Positions 9,488 to 17,789 of a DNA stretch of 64,000 bases are shown here, piece after piece. Numbering within the stretch: position 1 is the first letter of the stretch; each line of letters starts with the position of its first letter. The stretch is from Halioglobus sp. (GTDB lineage: Bacteria > Pseudomonadota > Gammaproteobacteria > Pseudomonadales > Halieaceae), in assembly GCA_020443425.1 (NCBI GenBank), contig JAGRIE010000006.1, positions 84,811-148,810 of the forward strand. The letters are read 5' to 3'. The notes below the pieces were generated by a model, which was not told the DNA's origin, searched no databases, and was given only the letters and a program-made list of their open reading frames with translations. Made by a program: the position numbers and the translations under genes.

Positions 9488-10321
9488 TCAGCTGTTCGCC
9501 AGCATCCACTTGCGCAAACGGTTGGAGTCACCGAACGGTGTGAGCTTGCCGAACGAATTGAGCAGTACGATGGAGACAGCCTCGCCATCGATGTTCGCCT
9601 GCATCACCAGGCAGCGGCCCGCTTCATTGATGTATCCGGTCTTGCTCAGCTCGATCTGCCAGCTCTCGTTCTTCAGCAGGCGGTTGGTGTTGATAAACAT
9701 CAGTGTGCCGCTGCGGGAGAAGGGGCGCACCTCGCGTTCCACGGTGGTGGTGGACGCGGTGATCAGCGGGTATCCCTGGGCCGCGTGCAGCATTTTTGCC
9801 AGGTCGGAGGCGGTTGAGACATTGCCTGCGTCAAGGCCGGCGGGGTCGGCGAAGCGGCTGCGCTGCATATCGAGAGCGGCGGCCTTGGCGTTCATCTGTG
9901 CGACAAAGTTCCCGGTGCCGCCCGGATAACTGCGTCCGAGCGCGGCGGCGGCGCGATTCTCCGATGACATCAGCGCCAGCAGCAGCAGGTCGCGACGGCT
10001 CAGTGACGCACCGACACGCAACCGTGAGCCTGTCAGGCGCAGGCGATCCTTGTCCGCTTCTTCAATGGTGATCTGCTCGTCCAGGTCCAGCCCGGCATCC
10101 AGCACCACCATCGCTGTCATCAGTTTGGTGATGGAGGCAATCGGGCGCACTGTGTCGACGTCCTTGCCGTAGATAAGATCGCCCTTTGAGTCCAGCACGA
10201 TGGCCGAGGCGGAGTGCAGGCCGGGGTTGCCCGGGAGTGAGGTGAAGCGGCCGGCATCGGCCTGTGTCGAGGCGGCTGCCAGCAGCAGTAGGGCCAGGCC
10301 TGTTTTCAATATAGCGTTCAT
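9488..10321 (-). CDS. pbpG: D-alanyl-D-alanine endopeptidase (PBP7-like)
   Basis: A 277-residue serine peptidase of the S11 family with a signal peptide (cleavage near the ADA at 21-23). The active-site motifs are SITK (Ser63-Lys66), SEN (about 120-122) and KTG (227-229). PBP7-type enzymes cut D-Ala-meso-DAP cross-links in periplasmic peptidoglycan. Its length lacks the C-terminal anchoring domain of PBP5. The ATG lies one base after the gpsA stop (TGATATG), so it is translated with the phospholipid genes upstream. Confidence 0.86.
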   Translation of the reverse strand: MNAILKTGLALLLLAAASTQADAGRFTSLPGNPGLHSASAIVLDSKGDLIYGKDVDTVRPIASITKLMTAMVVLDAGLDLDEQITIEEADKDRLRLTGSRLRVGASLSRRDLLLLALMSSENRAAAALGRSYPGGTGNFVAQMNAKAAALDMQRSRFADPAGLDAGNVSTASDLAKMLHAAQGYPLITASTTTVEREVRPFSRSGTLMFINTNRLLKNESWQIELSKTGYINEAGRCLVMQANIDGEAVSIVLLNSFGKLTPFGDSNRLRKWMLANS

Positions 10322-10322
10322 A

Positions 10323-11327
10323 TCAACCCGGCTCCGACTCGGCGCCGGCCTCCACCCGCAGCAGGCCGCGGAATGCGCGGCTCGCCGATGCATCGCCGGA
10401 CAGCACGCGGTAGACGTCGCGCGCGATCGGCATTTCCACGCCGTACTGCTCGGCCAGCGCCATCACCGCGGGTGCGCTCTTGGCGCCCTCCGCCACCATC
10501 ACCATTTCGCTGATGATATCCGGCATGTTGCGACCCTGACCCAGCTGTATGCCGACATGGCGATTGCGGCTCTGCGGACTGGTGCAGGTGGCGATCATAT
10601 CGCCCATCCCGGCGAGGCCGGAGAACGTCTCCGCCCGGCCGCCCATGGCCACGCCCAAGCGCGTGATCTCCGCCAGGCCGCGGGTGATGAGCCCGGCGCG
10701 GGTATTGTCGCCGGCGCCCTGGCCATCGCCCATGCCGACGGCGATGGCGATGATGTTTTTCAGTACCCCGCCGAGCTCACAGCCGATGATGTCGGTATTG
10801 GTATAGATACGGAACAGGCCGCTCTTGAACACTTTCTGCAGTTCCTGGACGATGATTTCGTCCTCCATTGCAATCACGCTGGCGGCGGCCTGTCCGGCCA
10901 TGATCTCCCGCGCCAGGTTCGGCCCGGTTAGCACCCCGACCGGGTGTCCCGGCAGCACCTCGTTGATGATCTGCGTCATGCGCATGCGCGTGTCCAGCTC
11001 CAGCCCCTTGGTCAGGCTGATGATGGGCACCCAGGCGCGTATGTGTTTCTTCACTTCGTGCAGTACCGAGCGGAAGTTCTGCGAGGGTATCCCCATGACG
11101 ATGACATCGGCACCGCGCACGGCCTCGCCGATATCGCTGGTGGCGACCAGCTTCTCCGGCAGGGTCGAGTCGGGCAGGTAGACACTGTTGGTGTGCCGGG
11201 TATTGATTTCAGCCACGGTATCCGGGTTTCTCGCCCACAGTGTCACCGGGGCGTTGCGACAGACCAGCGATGCCACTGTTGTGCCCCAGGAACCGCCGCC
11301 GAGAACGGCGACATTCAGTTCTGTCAT
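10323..11327 (-). CDS. gpsA: NAD(P)-dependent glycerol-3-phosphate dehydrogenase
   Basis: A 334-residue GpsA, which reduces dihydroxyacetone phosphate to sn-glycerol-3-phosphate for phospholipid synthesis. The dinucleotide-binding GGGSWGT is at residues 10-16; LTGPNLAREI, the catalytic-lysine segment GGVLKNIIAIAVGMGDG and the GLAGMGDMIATCTSPQSRNR motif all match the family. It lies 36 bp after plsB, which consumes its product, and is followed by pbpG. The length is normal. Confidence 0.95.
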   Translation of the reverse strand: MTELNVAVLGGGSWGTTVASLVCRNAPVTLWARNPDTVAEINTRHTNSVYLPDSTLPEKLVATSDIGEAVRGADVIVMGIPSQNFRSVLHEVKKHIRAWVPIISLTKGLELDTRMRMTQIINEVLPGHPVGVLTGPNLAREIMAGQAAASVIAMEDEIIVQELQKVFKSGLFRIYTNTDIIGCELGGVLKNIIAIAVGMGDGQGAGDNTRAGLITRGLAEITRLGVAMGGRAETFSGLAGMGDMIATCTSPQSRNRHVGIQLGQGRNMPDIISEMVMVAEGAKSAPAVMALAEQYGVEMPIARDVYRVLSGDASASRAFRGLLRVEAGAESEPG

Positions 11328-11363
11328 AGTGCTTACTCCTGTAACCGGGTGTCAGATGCCATC

Positions 11364-13718
11364 CTAGCTGCCCCGGCTGGCCGATCCTATGGCGCGGATA
11401 AGTTCCAGTCGCCGCAGCAGGTCGCGCAGCTGTTGTGACTGTTGCCGGCGCCGTGCGAGCAGGTCGGGCTCACGCGCGTCGGTCAGTCGCCGGCTTTGTA
11501 ACATTTTGAAGCCGTTCTTGAACAGCAGTTTGCCGATTGATGCCTCGCTGCTGATGCGCCGTTGCAAATAGGCCTGGCGCCCGAACTTCAGCGCATCGCT
11601 GATGCACTCCTTCTCCTCCAGGGTCTCGGTATGCTCCATGCGGGCAGCCATCGCGGCGACCACGGAGTACGCCTCGGTGTAGATCAGCAAAGTCATATGC
11701 GCCACCAGTGGCGTCATGCTGTTGAGCAACTGGGTGAAACCCAGCGTCCCCTGGCCCAGCAGCGTCGGCCAGTCCTTGTCGTAGCGGTCCAGCTCATCGC
11801 GTATCTGCTGGTGGAACTCCTCGGTGGGGGCGTAGAAGAACTCGAATTTAAACAGGTCGCGCAGTTGGTCCACTTCGGTCCAGAACACATCCAGCGCGTC
11901 GGCGCCGGCGTTCTCGCTGGCTTTCAGCAGCGCCAGTTCAATAATCGCCTTGTTGACGAAAAAGTGGATCACCGTGTTGCGGTAGTAGCTCGCCACCGCC
12001 TGCTGGTTCAGGCCGATACCGTACACCACCTCCGGACCCTCGTCGTAGCGGGTGACAATGCCGTCGTCGAGCATGATGCCTATAAGGTCCGGCAGCTGGT
12101 CGGCGTAGGCCGGGTTGAAATCCGGGGAGATGCGCAGCTGCCTGTCCTGGGCCCAGCCCAACAGCGCGCGCAGGTCGGCCAGCACCTCGCTCTGGGTCAG
12201 GGCCTTGGGGGAGGCGCCGAGCAGGCTCATGGTCACCAGCGAGGGGAAGGTGATCGCGGTGACGTGATTGGCCTCCACCGCCACTTCAAACGCAATCTTG
12301 GACAGCGCCAGCTTGTCATCGGGTTCCGGCGCGCGGTCCAGCACCACAGGTTCGCCGATATCCACATAGATCTTGCCCATCGGCCTGGCGAGGCTGCGGA
12401 TATAGCCGATAAGCCAGCGCAGGGACTCCGCGCCCTTGCCCTGGCTGGTCTGTTCCGTGGCGTATTCCTCGACGTCGCGGATCAGGTCGTAGCTGATGGA
12501 GATGGGAATGATGTGGATGTTCCTGGCGTCTGTGGCGTGGCAGGCCTCCAGTACATATTTCAGCAGGCCGTAGCGCGGGGGCATCAATTTACCCAGTCGC
12601 GAGCGGGTGCCTTCAAACGCCCAGTTCATTGGGAAGCGCTTCTCCATCAGGTAACCGATGTAGTGGCGCAGCGTGGCTTTGTACAGCTCGTTATCCTGGA
12701 AGCTGCGGCGGATGAAAATAGCGCCCGCGCGGTGCAGCAGGAAACCCAGCCCCGGAAAGTTCAGGTTGGCACCGCCGAACATATGCGGCATCGGGAAATC
12801 ATTGTCGTACAGCAGTTTCGGTACCACCATGCCGTCGAGGTAGGTCTTGTGCGTCCACAACAGCATGGAGGGGTTTTCGCGCACCAGCTGGCGCATTCTC
12901 TCGACATCCGCCTGGTCGCAGACAATCTCCTCCTCGTAGCCGAGACCGAGGCAGAACTTGTTGAACTTGGCGTAGAAGTCCAGCCAGAACGTGCGCGGGC
13001 GTGACACCATCTCGTCCATGTAGCCGGCCGCTTCCTTCACCAGCTCGGCCTTCGGCCTGCCGCTGTCGGCGGCGAGCTTGTCCAGCGCATCGTTGTAGCC
13101 GCGGCTGGCCATCAGGCTGGCTGCGACCTGTCGCGGTACCTTGTAGCGTCCGCCCTGCAGCTGCCGCTCGGCGAGGTCCAGCACCACCACGGCCTGGCGC
13201 GCGACGAAATTGGCGAACGCGCGCTGCTCGTCGCTGTCCTCCATCCGGTGGACGTGGTCGAAACGCGCGCGCAGATTGGCCACGGTGTCCGGCTCGCCGC
13301 GCAGCAGATGCATGCGCTCGGGCGCGTTCTGCAGGATTTTCCGCGCGCGCCGCGCCGTGGGGTGGCGCGGGTCTCCGAAAACCAGGTCACGCAGTCGCGG
13401 TCCGGAATTGATCGCTTCCTGTGACGGCAGCCAGGTGACCCGCAGCGGCGTCACCAGCGTATCGTCGGGCAGGTCCAGTGCCGCCACCAGTGGCGTACTG
13501 TCGATTCCCTGCTGCTCGTTGCGCAGGTCGAGTTCGACCTGCGGCACCTGGGCGGCCTCGCCCTCGCCGTGATGGCGTATCCAGCCGCGCAGTAGGTCCT
13601 GCTCAAAGCTGTTGCGGGTATCGAGCAGGAACAACACATTGGGTTGTACGCCGCCAGGCCAGGGATTTTGTGACTCGTATTTACTGTTTAACGACACGCC
13701 GGTTGGCCCCTTTGTCAT
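11364..13718 (-). CDS. plsB: glycerol-3-phosphate 1-O-acyltransferase
   Basis: A 784-residue membrane acyltransferase of the PlsB type, close to the usual 800 or so. The HX4D catalytic motif is present as HKTYLD (His290, Asp295), where enterobacterial PlsB has HRSHMD, followed by GGANLNFPGLGFLLHRAGAIFIRRSF and the glycerol-3-phosphate-binding FEGTRSR. It makes lysophosphatidate at the inner membrane. Its ATG overlaps the stop of the HAD-PlsC gene (ATGA, 13715-13718), showing tight coupling, and gpsA follows. Confidence 0.92.
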   Translation of the reverse strand: MTKGPTGVSLNSKYESQNPWPGGVQPNVLFLLDTRNSFEQDLLRGWIRHHGEGEAAQVPQVELDLRNEQQGIDSTPLVAALDLPDDTLVTPLRVTWLPSQEAINSGPRLRDLVFGDPRHPTARRARKILQNAPERMHLLRGEPDTVANLRARFDHVHRMEDSDEQRAFANFVARQAVVVLDLAERQLQGGRYKVPRQVAASLMASRGYNDALDKLAADSGRPKAELVKEAAGYMDEMVSRPRTFWLDFYAKFNKFCLGLGYEEEIVCDQADVERMRQLVRENPSMLLWTHKTYLDGMVVPKLLYDNDFPMPHMFGGANLNFPGLGFLLHRAGAIFIRRSFQDNELYKATLRHYIGYLMEKRFPMNWAFEGTRSRLGKLMPPRYGLLKYVLEACHATDARNIHIIPISISYDLIRDVEEYATEQTSQGKGAESLRWLIGYIRSLARPMGKIYVDIGEPVVLDRAPEPDDKLALSKIAFEVAVEANHVTAITFPSLVTMSLLGASPKALTQSEVLADLRALLGWAQDRQLRISPDFNPAYADQLPDLIGIMLDDGIVTRYDEGPEVVYGIGLNQQAVASYYRNTVIHFFVNKAIIELALLKASENAGADALDVFWTEVDQLRDLFKFEFFYAPTEEFHQQIRDELDRYDKDWPTLLGQGTLGFTQLLNSMTPLVAHMTLLIYTEAYSVVAAMAARMEHTETLEEKECISDALKFGRQAYLQRRISSEASIGKLLFKNGFKMLQSRRLTDAREPDLLARRRQQSQQLRDLLRRLELIRAIGSASRGS

Positions 13719-15337
13719 TTGGCTTTTTTCGGGGAGGCAGGTTTAGCGGCAGCTTTCGCCTTCAATTTCGGTTTGACGGCAGCGGCGCTTTTCCTGCGCG
13801 CCGCCGGCTTGCCGGCACGGGCTTTTGGTGACGCCTTGCTGCGGGCCGGCTTTTCTTTCGGCTTGGCTTTACCAGCGGAGGCGCGTTTGGTCGTGCCGGG
13901 TGTCTCCAGCGGCTGGCCCAGTGCGCGGGCGAACATATTGCGGACCTCGCGCACATGCTCATCAATGGTCTCTGCCCGCCATTCGTCGGTGTCGACGGGT
14001 GGCAGGACTTCCACCTGCACGGTCGCGGGGCGGAACACGAAATCGCCCTTGGGTGCGACATCGCCGGCATTGTGGATCACGATCGGCACGATGGGTACGC
14101 CGGCCTGCATGGCCAGGTGAAACGCGCCTTTCTTGAACGGCGCCAGTTTCGGCGACACGGTGCGGGTGCCCTCGGGCGCGATAACCACGGATTTACCGTC
14201 CTTGCGCATCGCATCGACCAGCGGCTTCATGGCGTCGATTGCACCCTTGCCGTCGGCGCGGTCGATCAGCACCACGCCGCCAAACTCCATCACCATGCCG
14301 ATAATGGGGTTCTCTTTCTTGATCTCGCGTTTACCCACACCGGCGATATCGCGGCGCAACAGTTTGGCGGCGATCACCACGTCGGCCTTGCTCTGGTGGT
14401 TGAACACAAACACGGCCGGTCGGTGCGACCACAGGTGCGCCTCTCCCTTGACCTTGATATCCATGCCGATCAGGGCGGTGGCGGTGTCGGCGAACAGCGA
14501 GAAAGAGAAGTTCTGTGACTCGCGCCGCGAGCCTGTCAGCGCATACACCGGCAGGCCGGCCATAAACGAGGTGACCAGTGAACTGGTGGCGGCCACTGAG
14601 CGCACGAACTGGGTCAGGGTCGGCCGCCCCCGGCTGCCGAAGGTCGCGATAGGCCACTGCCGGGCCCGGGCGATGCGATCCAGTTTTGCGCTGGGATTCA
14701 GCGCGGTGGGGTGGCCCACCCGCTCCAGCAGCAGCAGGTCATCCTGGCTGTCGGAGTAGAAAAACCCCTCGTCCAGGTTGGCGCGGTATTTGCGGGCGAG
14801 CTTTTCGGCGGCGTCCACTTTGCCCTGCCCGAAACAGGTGGGGCTGACGACGCTGCCGGTGAACTTGCCGGCCTTTACTTCCAGCTGGGTGCACAGCACA
14901 TGCTCGATCCCGAGATCCGCAGCGGCGGGTTCCACCTGGTAGGGAGTGGCGGAAGAGATGATTGCCACCGTGTGGCCCTTGGCCTGGTGCGCCTCAATCA
15001 ATGCGCGCGACTCGGGGTAGATCAGGCGGGCGATCTGCTTGCTGTAGAGCTGTCGGCCGACCTCGTGATAGGACGCCTCCTCGGTGCCGCGCATGAACTG
15101 TGCGTTGACGGCCATCATGCCGGAGAAGCCCATATTGCCGAGCCCGAAATTGGTCATGGCCCGCATCAGTTCGACAAACTGCCTCGGTGCCAGGTCGCCG
15201 CGCCTGAGTTGTTCACGGATAAACGCCGTAGCGGAATAGCCGGCGATGATAGTGCCGTCGAAGTCAAAGACGGCAACAACGCGCGGGCCGTCAGGCGCCT
15301 GTGCAATGGTGTTAAGCAGTTGTTGTATCGGGGTCAT
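13715..15337 (-). CDS. HAD hydrolase fused to PlsC-type acyltransferase, with basic tail
   Basis: A 540-residue two-domain protein. Residues about 15-230 are an HAD-IB phosphatase domain (nucleophile Asp25 in VFDFDGT, later FYSDSQDD). Residues about 280-470 are an LPLAT/PlsC domain with the HX4D motif HQSKAD (314-319) and PEGTRT (388-393). From about 480 the protein is a lysine/alanine/proline-rich tail resembling histone H1 or AlgP. The PlsC part should acylate lysophosphatidate made by the downstream PlsB; the role of the HAD part is unknown. AGGAAG precedes the ATG. First gene of the glycerolipid block. Confidence 0.88.
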   Translation of the reverse strand: MTPIQQLLNTIAQAPDGPRVVAVFDFDGTIIAGYSATAFIREQLRRGDLAPRQFVELMRAMTNFGLGNMGFSGMMAVNAQFMRGTEEASYHEVGRQLYSKQIARLIYPESRALIEAHQAKGHTVAIISSATPYQVEPAAADLGIEHVLCTQLEVKAGKFTGSVVSPTCFGQGKVDAAEKLARKYRANLDEGFFYSDSQDDLLLLERVGHPTALNPSAKLDRIARARQWPIATFGSRGRPTLTQFVRSVAATSSLVTSFMAGLPVYALTGSRRESQNFSFSLFADTATALIGMDIKVKGEAHLWSHRPAVFVFNHQSKADVVIAAKLLRRDIAGVGKREIKKENPIIGMVMEFGGVVLIDRADGKGAIDAMKPLVDAMRKDGKSVVIAPEGTRTVSPKLAPFKKGAFHLAMQAGVPIVPIVIHNAGDVAPKGDFVFRPATVQVEVLPPVDTDEWRAETIDEHVREVRNMFARALGQPLETPGTTKRASAGKAKPKEKPARSKASPKARAGKPAARRKSAAAVKPKLKAKAAAKPASPKKAK

Positions 15338-15401
15338 CGGGCTTCCTGATTGTTTCGCGGAAGCATAGCGTATTCTGGCCGCCTGCGGACCTTGGAGGCA
15401 T

Positions 15402-15438
15402 AAAAAAAACGCCGTCGCAAGACAGGTAGCGACGGCGT
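15402..15438 (-). terminator. intrinsic terminator of the small RNA gene
   Basis: Read on the minus strand: a 9-bp GC-rich stem (CGCCGTCGC with GCGACGGCG) around a 10-nt loop, followed at once by eight U. This is the clearest Rho-independent terminator in the window, and no protein gene ends just before it. Confidence 0.9.
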
Positions 15439-15602
15439 CTGATGGGTAAAGCCCTATGTTGTGTTAAGCCCGAGTTGTATGTATCCGACCCGCAAAAATC
15501 GGATTTCGTCCCCTGGCGATAAACGTCTCTGACACACGTTTACCAGCTTTCCCTCAAATGTGGCGGTTGCCCTCAACTGGTAGTCATCCAGTTAACAGCC
15601 AC
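15402..15602 (-). ncRNA. unidentified structured small RNA of about 200 nt
   Basis: A leftward transcription unit without a convincing reading frame, bounded by a sigma70-like promoter and a strong intrinsic terminator. Predicted start is near 15602. Helices seen by eye, in order: GTGGC pairing GCCAC around an inner hairpin AACTGG/CCAGTT and GTTG/CAAC with an AGGG loop; a long stem TAAACGT/ACGTTTA closed by CTGG/CCAG; ATCCGA/TCGGAT; and a small GGG/CCC hairpin before the terminator. It does not match 6S RNA, tmRNA, RNase P, SRP RNA or a CsrB-like string of GGA loops. The name and function are unknown. Confidence 0.62.
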
Positions 15603-15608
15603 CGTTGC

Positions 15609-15636
15609 AGTATAGGCAGCATGAACCGATACGCAA
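15609..15636 (-). promoter_or_regulatory. promoter of the small RNA
   Basis: On the minus strand TTGCGT (15636-15631), a 16-bp spacer and TATACT (15614-15609). A 9-bp inverted repeat, GAAATAACC (15637-15645) and GGTTATTTC (15680-15688), abuts the -35 box and could be a regulator site or the weak end hairpin of the next gene. Confidence 0.6.
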
Positions 15637-15706
15637 GAAATAACCGTATGATATGTTTTTATATCTTAAAACAACCATAGGTTATTTCATGGTGGGATTT
15701 TGCGCG

Positions 15707-16576
15707 TCAGGGCGCTTTGCGGAAGAGGAGGGTCATACGGTCCGATTCACCGATGGCACGCATCGCTTCCAGCGTCGCCGGGTCGTCATCGTTGCCGCGC
15801 AGTGACGGCGGCAGGCGCCACACGGTGTCGCTCTCGCCGGGCTGGTCCAGCGGGTTGGCATTGATATCACTGTCGGCCACAAGCTCAAATCCCGCCTCCT
15901 CAAACATCAGGATGACAGCGGCTTCATCGAGGTAGCCGCGGCTGCCGTCGGTCCCGCTCTCCGACGCAGTGGCAGGGGCGCGGTGCTGCACCACGCCGAC
16001 CAGGCCGTCGTCCTTGAGCATCGCATAGACACCTGCGAGTGCGGCTGAGCGTGTATTCGCCTGCTCCTCAAACCGGTTCAGGTTGTGCAGTGCGCGCACC
16101 AGCAGGACCCTGTCGACAGTGCCGACCACCTCGGGCGGCACGGTCTCAAAGGTGAAGCCGCGCGCGGTGATCCCGCTGTCGGTATAGGTGGCCACTTCGC
16201 CAGCGAAGTTACCGGTGGCCGCAATCCGCTGTGCGATCCACTCGGGGTCGCCGGAGCGGATCAGCGGCCACATGCGGTCCGCATAGTTGACGCCGTACAG
16301 CACCCCGTCCTCACCGAGATAGTTGGCCAGTATGCGGGTGTACCAGCCGCCGCCCGGCAGTCCTTCCGCCACTGTCATACCGGGTTCCAGCTGGAAAAAT
16401 TCCAGTGTCTCAACCGGGTGGCGGGCGCTGTCCCGTACTTTGTCCTCGTCGCTGCGCGCGGCGACGACTTCGGCCAGTGTCGGCTGGTTTGCTTCCTTGT
16501 CAGCGGCATTACCCGTCTGGATGAAGCCGGTGAGTAACAGGGTCGTGGCCAGCAGGCAGGGTCTGAGTATTGCCAT
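15707..16576 (-). CDS. exported class I methyltransferase-like protein
   Basis: A 289-residue protein with a signal peptide (MAILRPCLLA to about residue 24). The mature part matches the predicted periplasmic methyltransferases of the COG4798 type: the start ARSDEDKVRDSARHPVETLEFFQLEPGMTVAEGLPGGGWYTRIL replaces the usual GxGxG SAM loop with PGGGWYT, and the fold continues to VQHRAP and an end strand MTLLFRK. A perfect GGAGG lies 7 bases before ATG 16576. The substrate and even SAM use in the periplasm are unproven for this family. Confidence 0.78.
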   Translation of the reverse strand: MAILRPCLLATTLLLTGFIQTGNAADKEANQPTLAEVVAARSDEDKVRDSARHPVETLEFFQLEPGMTVAEGLPGGGWYTRILANYLGEDGVLYGVNYADRMWPLIRSGDPEWIAQRIAATGNFAGEVATYTDSGITARGFTFETVPPEVVGTVDRVLLVRALHNLNRFEEQANTRSAALAGVYAMLKDDGLVGVVQHRAPATASESGTDGSRGYLDEAAVILMFEEAGFELVADSDINANPLDQPGESDTVWRLPPSLRGNDDDPATLEAMRAIGESDRMTLLFRKAP

Positions 16577-16766
16577 CGGGGTATCCTCCGCAAAAGTGTA
16601 AGGGGGTGTTGTCGTGCGCAACTGTCCCGCGCACCCTGCTATTTGTAAAGGCCTTTGTGGCATTTGCGCAGCTACGGTGGCGGGAGAATGACCGATTCAG
16701 CCATGTCGATGCCTGTAATCGCTGCTAAGATAGCGCAAAATAAATCCACACACTGGAGTGAATAAT

Positions 16767-17762
16767 ATGGCCAAAGTGCTGATCACCGGAGCCACCGGCT
16801 TCATCGGAAACCACGTAACCCGCCTGTGCCTGGAAAAGGGCGATGATGTACGTGTGATGGTCATGCCCGGAGAAGACAGGTCGCCGCTGGATGGCATGGA
16901 TGTGGAATTCGTGGAGGGCAACCTGCTCGACCGCGAGTCGCTGGTCAATGCGGTGCAGGGTGTGGAACAGCTCTATCACCTGGCCGCGCTGTTTGCGGTC
17001 TGGACCAAGGATCCGGACCTGCATTTCAAAATCAATGTGGATGGCGCGCGCGCCATGCTGGAAGCAGCCAAGGCGGCGGGTGTCCAGAAAATCGTGTTCA
17101 CCAGCAGTGTCGCCGCTATCGGTATTGTGGGTAACGGCGGCTACGCGACGGAGGAGACCGCCTTCAACTCCTGGCCCTGGGCCAGCGAGTACATCCTGTC
17201 CAAGTTCATCAGCCACCAGATGGTGAAAGGCATGGTCAGCGAGGGCCTGCCGGTGACCATCGTGATGCCCGGGATGCCGTTCGGCCCGGGCGATCGTGCG
17301 CCCACACCCACCGGCACCATGATACTGCGCACCCTGCAGGGGAAAATGAAGAATTACTGGGATGGCGGCGTCTGTGCCGTGGATGTCCGCGATGTCGCCG
17401 CGGGGCACGTACTGGCGATGGAGAAAGGGCGGATCGGCGAGTCCTATATCCTCGCCAATAAAGAGGGCAATATGCCCAACAAGGAACTGCTGACCATGAT
17501 CGGGCGCATCGCCGGCGTCCCCGACGTGGCGAAAAATGAGGTGGCAGGCAGTGTGATGCTGCGGGTGGCCAAATTTGCCGAGTTCTGGTCGAAACTGACA
17601 GGGCGTGCGCCGATCACTACCTACAAGAATACGATGTACGTGCTGCAGCACGGCTATGTCGATCCTGCCAAGGCCATCGCTGAACTGGGCCTGCCACAAA
17701 CGCCGATTGAGACGGCGGTGACAGACTCCATCAAATGGTTCCGCGAGAACGGCTACGTCTAG
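16767..17762 (+). CDS. NAD-dependent epimerase/dehydratase (dihydroflavonol reductase-like SDR)
   Basis: A 331-residue extended short-chain dehydrogenase. GATGFIG (8-14) binds the dinucleotide, FTSSVAAIG supplies the catalytic serine region and EYILSK gives Tyr142 and Lys146. CTGGAG eight bases before ATG 16767 decides the start over an in-frame GTG at 16758. The fold is shared with dihydroflavonol-4-reductases and 3-beta-hydroxysteroid dehydrogenases. It ends convergently with an acyl-CoA dehydrogenase operon of possible steroid function, which makes a hydroxysteroid or hydroxy-lipid substrate conceivable but not shown. Confidence 0.82.
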   Translation: MAKVLITGATGFIGNHVTRLCLEKGDDVRVMVMPGEDRSPLDGMDVEFVEGNLLDRESLVNAVQGVEQLYHLAALFAVWTKDPDLHFKINVDGARAMLEAAKAAGVQKIVFTSSVAAIGIVGNGGYATEETAFNSWPWASEYILSKFISHQMVKGMVSEGLPVTIVMPGMPFGPGDRAPTPTGTMILRTLQGKMKNYWDGGVCAVDVRDVAAGHVLAMEKGRIGESYILANKEGNMPNKELLTMIGRIAGVPDVAKNEVAGSVMLRVAKFAEFWSKLTGRAPITTYKNTMYVLQHGYVDPAKAIAELGLPQTPIETAVTDSIKWFRENGYV

Positions 17763-17789
17763 CGCCCGCCGCTGTTCACTGTGTGGGTA

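Noticed and set aside
11562-13004. A 480-codon open frame on the plus strand
   Set aside because: Antisense to plsB; histidine- and glutamine-rich shadow of its codons.
15402-15602. The small RNA as 6S RNA, CsrB/RsmZ, tmRNA or SRP RNA
   Set aside because: It has several separate hairpins rather than one long rod, too few GGA loops, no tRNA-like ends and none of the conserved SRP or RNase P motifs.
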